Below are positions 7,660 to 8,842 of a stretch of DNA of 8,842 bases, in pieces. Location: positions 1-8,842 of the forward strand of contig JAGIAB010000109.1 of assembly GCA_017745135.1 (NCBI GenBank), given 5' to 3'. The notes beneath the pieces were generated by a model. The model was given only the letters and a program-made list of their open reading frames with translations, was not told where the DNA came from and made no database searches. Positions within the stretch are counted from its first letter, which is position 1. Each line of letters begins with the position of its first letter. Origin of the DNA: Flavisolibacter sp. Its GTDB lineage: Bacteria; Bacteroidota; Bacteroidia; Chitinophagales; Chitinophagaceae. Position numbers and translations under genes: made by a program.

Positions 7660-8403
7660 ATGAAGCTCCTAATCCTAATAACATTTTTGACAAGCATACT
7701 TTTCTTCGGCTGTTCAAACGGACAGACAAAGAGTAATCCTGTTGCTGAGACACAACCCAATAAGACTATGGACAATTTTGAATACGCTTTCAAATCGGCA
7801 CACCCTAAAGCACAAGCTTTAATGACGGATGAATTTTTCTGGAGTCCAATTGAAGAAACTGCACCATTTGGAAGTGACGATGGTTCTGATGCGGCATACG
7901 GCTTTAGACAATGGAGACTTGTAAACAAAACTGCAAGCCCTATAAGTTATTTAAAAGACCTGATTGAAAGATGGCAGTATCCGTACTTCGACTACAACGA
8001 AATGGATACAACAAAAATCAAAGAGTACATTACGAGGAAGGCAAATCTTGACGAAGCAACAATTCAACAACAAATTCAAACGATGAAGGAAGTAAGTAAA
8101 AATTCGGCTGACACTTCATCAACGAAGTTGGATGACAACCAGCTAAGAGAAATAATAATTTCATCATCAAATAGTATGGGCATCCATTTTTTATTGGGAC
8201 AAGACAATGCAATAATTGGAACTGGTTTTGCACAATTTGTTTTGGAAGGACGCATTGATAATGACATCAAAAATTTAACCATCACGGCCATTAAAAGGCA
8301 ATTGCTTCCTTTGCTTATCAATCGTTGGGACGATAACTACCGTGACATAAGAAAACAACAGTTGACAAGAATGCTTGAAGTCATAAATAAGGCAGGTTCA
8401 TAG
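7660..8403 (+). CDS. Uncharacterised lipoprotein, 247 aa
   Basis: I do not recognise the family. The N-terminus MKLLILITFLTSILFFGC is a clear lipoprotein signal with the lipobox FFGC and the acylated Cys at residue 18, which fixes the ATG at 7660. A polar linker (SNGQTKSNPVAETQPNK) follows, then a soluble domain with no further membrane segment. Notable features are an acidic-aromatic stretch at about 58-77 (EFFWSPIEETAPFGSDDGSD), an aromatic block RWQYPYFDYNE (104-114), a charged, Gln-rich helical region (about 120-160) and a Gly/hydrophobic segment SMGIHFLLG (171-179) before a helical C-terminus rich in Arg and Lys. It is transcribed away from the SusC operon and stands alone. Hand counts on several lines give about 33-40% G+C against about 40-58% in the SusC gene, so it may be more recently acquired or weakly constrained. 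Coding status is well supported by length and signal; function is unknown. Confidence 0.8.
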   Translation: MKLLILITFLTSILFFGCSNGQTKSNPVAETQPNKTMDNFEYAFKSAHPKAQALMTDEFFWSPIEETAPFGSDDGSDAAYGFRQWRLVNKTASPISYLKDLIERWQYPYFDYNEMDTTKIKEYITRKANLDEATIQQQIQTMKEVSKNSADTSSTKLDDNQLREIIISSSNSMGIHFLLGQDNAIIGTGFAQFVLEGRIDNDIKNLTITAIKRQLLPLLINRWDDNYRDIRKQQLTRMLEVINKAGS

Positions 8404-8416
8404 TTTCATTGTGACT

Positions 8417-8437
8417 AAAACAGCCGCTAGCGGTTTT
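8417..8437 (+). terminator. Possible terminator hairpin after the 247-aa lipoprotein gene
   Basis: Beginning 14 nt after the stop codon, AAAACAG-CCGCTAGCGG-TTTT contains a perfect 10-bp palindrome (CCGCTAGCGG, 8424-8433) flanked by AAAA and TTTT. This would fold as a CCG/CGG stem with a CTAG loop, extended by A-U pairs across a small bulge. The stem is short and the U-tract is only four, so termination would be weak. The A/T flanks make it potentially bidirectional. Confidence 0.4.
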
Positions 8438-8590
8438 CTACTATGCTGGCAGACGAATAAAATCATAAGTAATAGATCGCTTGTCAACAGCAGTCCAGTG
8501 CGACCTCCTTTGCTATCGGGTGTCCAACCTATGAACACTTCCCCGCCGATGTCTCACTGATGGCCTTTGTGCAAGGTTTATATTCCATCA
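8438..8590. other. Non-coding stretch, no gene recognised
   Basis: Nothing convincing is encoded here. One plus-strand frame is open from 8476 to the TAA at 8645-8647 (56 codons, with a fragment reading GCPTYEHFPADVSLMAFVQG), but it has no good start and no recognised domain. It could be a remnant of a decayed gene. Confidence 0.45.
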
Positions 8591-8842
8591 ATGCATGCTG
8601 CTTATACACTCACCAATGCGAAGGAAGTATGGAAGACTGTTCTAAATAACTCCACCGGGATCACGGCCAACGCACACAAAGTAAAGAGTGAGTTCCAGCC
8701 GGGGAAAAAGCTGTCAAAAGTTTGGAGGAAGTTGACAAAAGAAGGTTCTCCTTTGTCAAAACCGGGCTCAAAGTTGACAAAACTGAGGGCATTTTTGTCA
8801 AAAGAAAGGGCAAAGTTGTCAAAAGAAGGGTCTCTTTTGACA
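8591..8842 (+). CDS. Possible heptapeptide-repeat protein, partial (doubtful)
   Basis: From the ATG at 8591 a frame stays open for 84 codons to the window edge. It starts MHAAYTLTNAKEVWKTVLNN, then from residue 41 reads as a 7-residue repeat with L-(S/T)-K at the head of every unit: LSKVWRK, LTKEGSP, LSKPGSK, LTKLRAF, LSKERAK, LSKEGSL, LT. It would be very basic. Some unit positions differ only synonymously (Gly GGT/GGC/GGG, Ser TCT/TCA), which mildly favours this frame. A second plus frame and two minus frames are also open across the repeat. The minus frame ending at TAA 8602-8604 gives heptads such as SFDNFAL and SFVNFEP and shows similar synonymous changes (Glu GAG/GAA, Pro CCC/CCT). Strand and coding status are therefore unsettled, and no family is recognised. 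Confidence 0.22.
   Translation, partial: MHAAYTLTNAKEVWKTVLNNSTGITANAHKVKSEFQPGKKLSKVWRKLTKEGSPLSKPGSKLTKLRAFLSKERAKLSKEGSLLT
8711..8842. repeat. Degenerate 21-bp tandem repeat array (right end beyond window)
   Basis: Six full units and the start of a seventh begin at 8711, 8732, 8753, 8774, 8795, 8816 and 8837, with an exact 21-bp period and no indels. Each opens with TTGWCAAAA (CTG in the first unit, only TTGACA visible in the last), followed by 12 more variable bases. The fifth base runs T, A, T, A, T, T, A. The variable part alternates between GAAGG-type and AGGGCA-type versions rather than drifting randomly. The array is cut by the window edge, so copy number is unknown. It could be a coding heptapeptide repeat or a non-coding array of binding sites. 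Confidence 0.92.

Noticed and set aside
7623..7928. Minus-strand 101-codon open frame overlapping the lipoprotein start
   Set aside because: It lies antisense to the lipoprotein signal peptide and N-terminus, which have strong family-independent support.
8732..8842. TTGACA copies as sigma-70 -35 boxes
   Set aside because: Bacteroidota use a different promoter consensus, and the hexamers are part of the 21-bp repeat with no matching -10 boxes.
8711..8842. CRISPR array
   Set aside because: The period is only 21 bp with a 9-bp conserved core. Repeats and spacers of CRISPR size are absent and there are no cas genes.

Overview
The window looks like chromosomal DNA of a member of the Bacteroidota, most likely the Chitinophagia or a related order. 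The evidence is a textbook SusC/SusD outer-membrane pair, three predicted lipoproteins with Bacteroidota-style signal peptides, no clear Shine-Dalgarno sequences, and moderate G+C. Assignment below phylum level is inference.

Left and centre (1-7035, minus strand): three genes run leftward in the order susC-like (995 aa), susD-like (549 aa) and a large FG-GAP/VCBS-repeat lipoprotein with an ASPIC/UnbV domain. The last is cut by the left window edge after 764 residues and reads as one unbroken frame. SusC and SusD are 36 bp apart and must be co-transcribed. Between susD and the third gene lies a strong intrinsic terminator (perfect 11-bp stem, 4-nt loop, five Us) whose U-tract ends only 14 nt before the third gene's start codon. 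The third gene is therefore probably expressed by partial read-through, at a lower level than the transporter. Together the three would form a cell-surface unit: a TonB-dependent channel (SusC), its substrate-binding lid (SusD) and a large, probably calcium-binding beta-propeller-type surface lipoprotein. No glycoside hydrolase, protease, sigma factor or anti-sigma factor is present, so the substrate cannot be named.

Middle right (7036-7659): 624 bp of divergent intergenic DNA. It holds two short inverted repeats close to the susC start that may be regulatory, and otherwise nothing recognisable.

Right (7660-8403, plus strand): an unrecognised 247-aa lipoprotein gene, visibly more A+T-rich than the Sus block, followed by a small hairpin that may be its terminator. 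From 8404 to about 8700 there is no convincing gene.

The right edge (8711-8842) is an exact 21-bp-period array, each unit opening with the 9-mer TTGWCAAAA. It runs off the window. Because 21 is a multiple of 3, it could encode a heptapeptide-repeat protein. Four of the six frames are open through it, however, so it could equally be a non-coding array of protein-binding sites spaced two helical turns apart. This is the most unusual element in the window.
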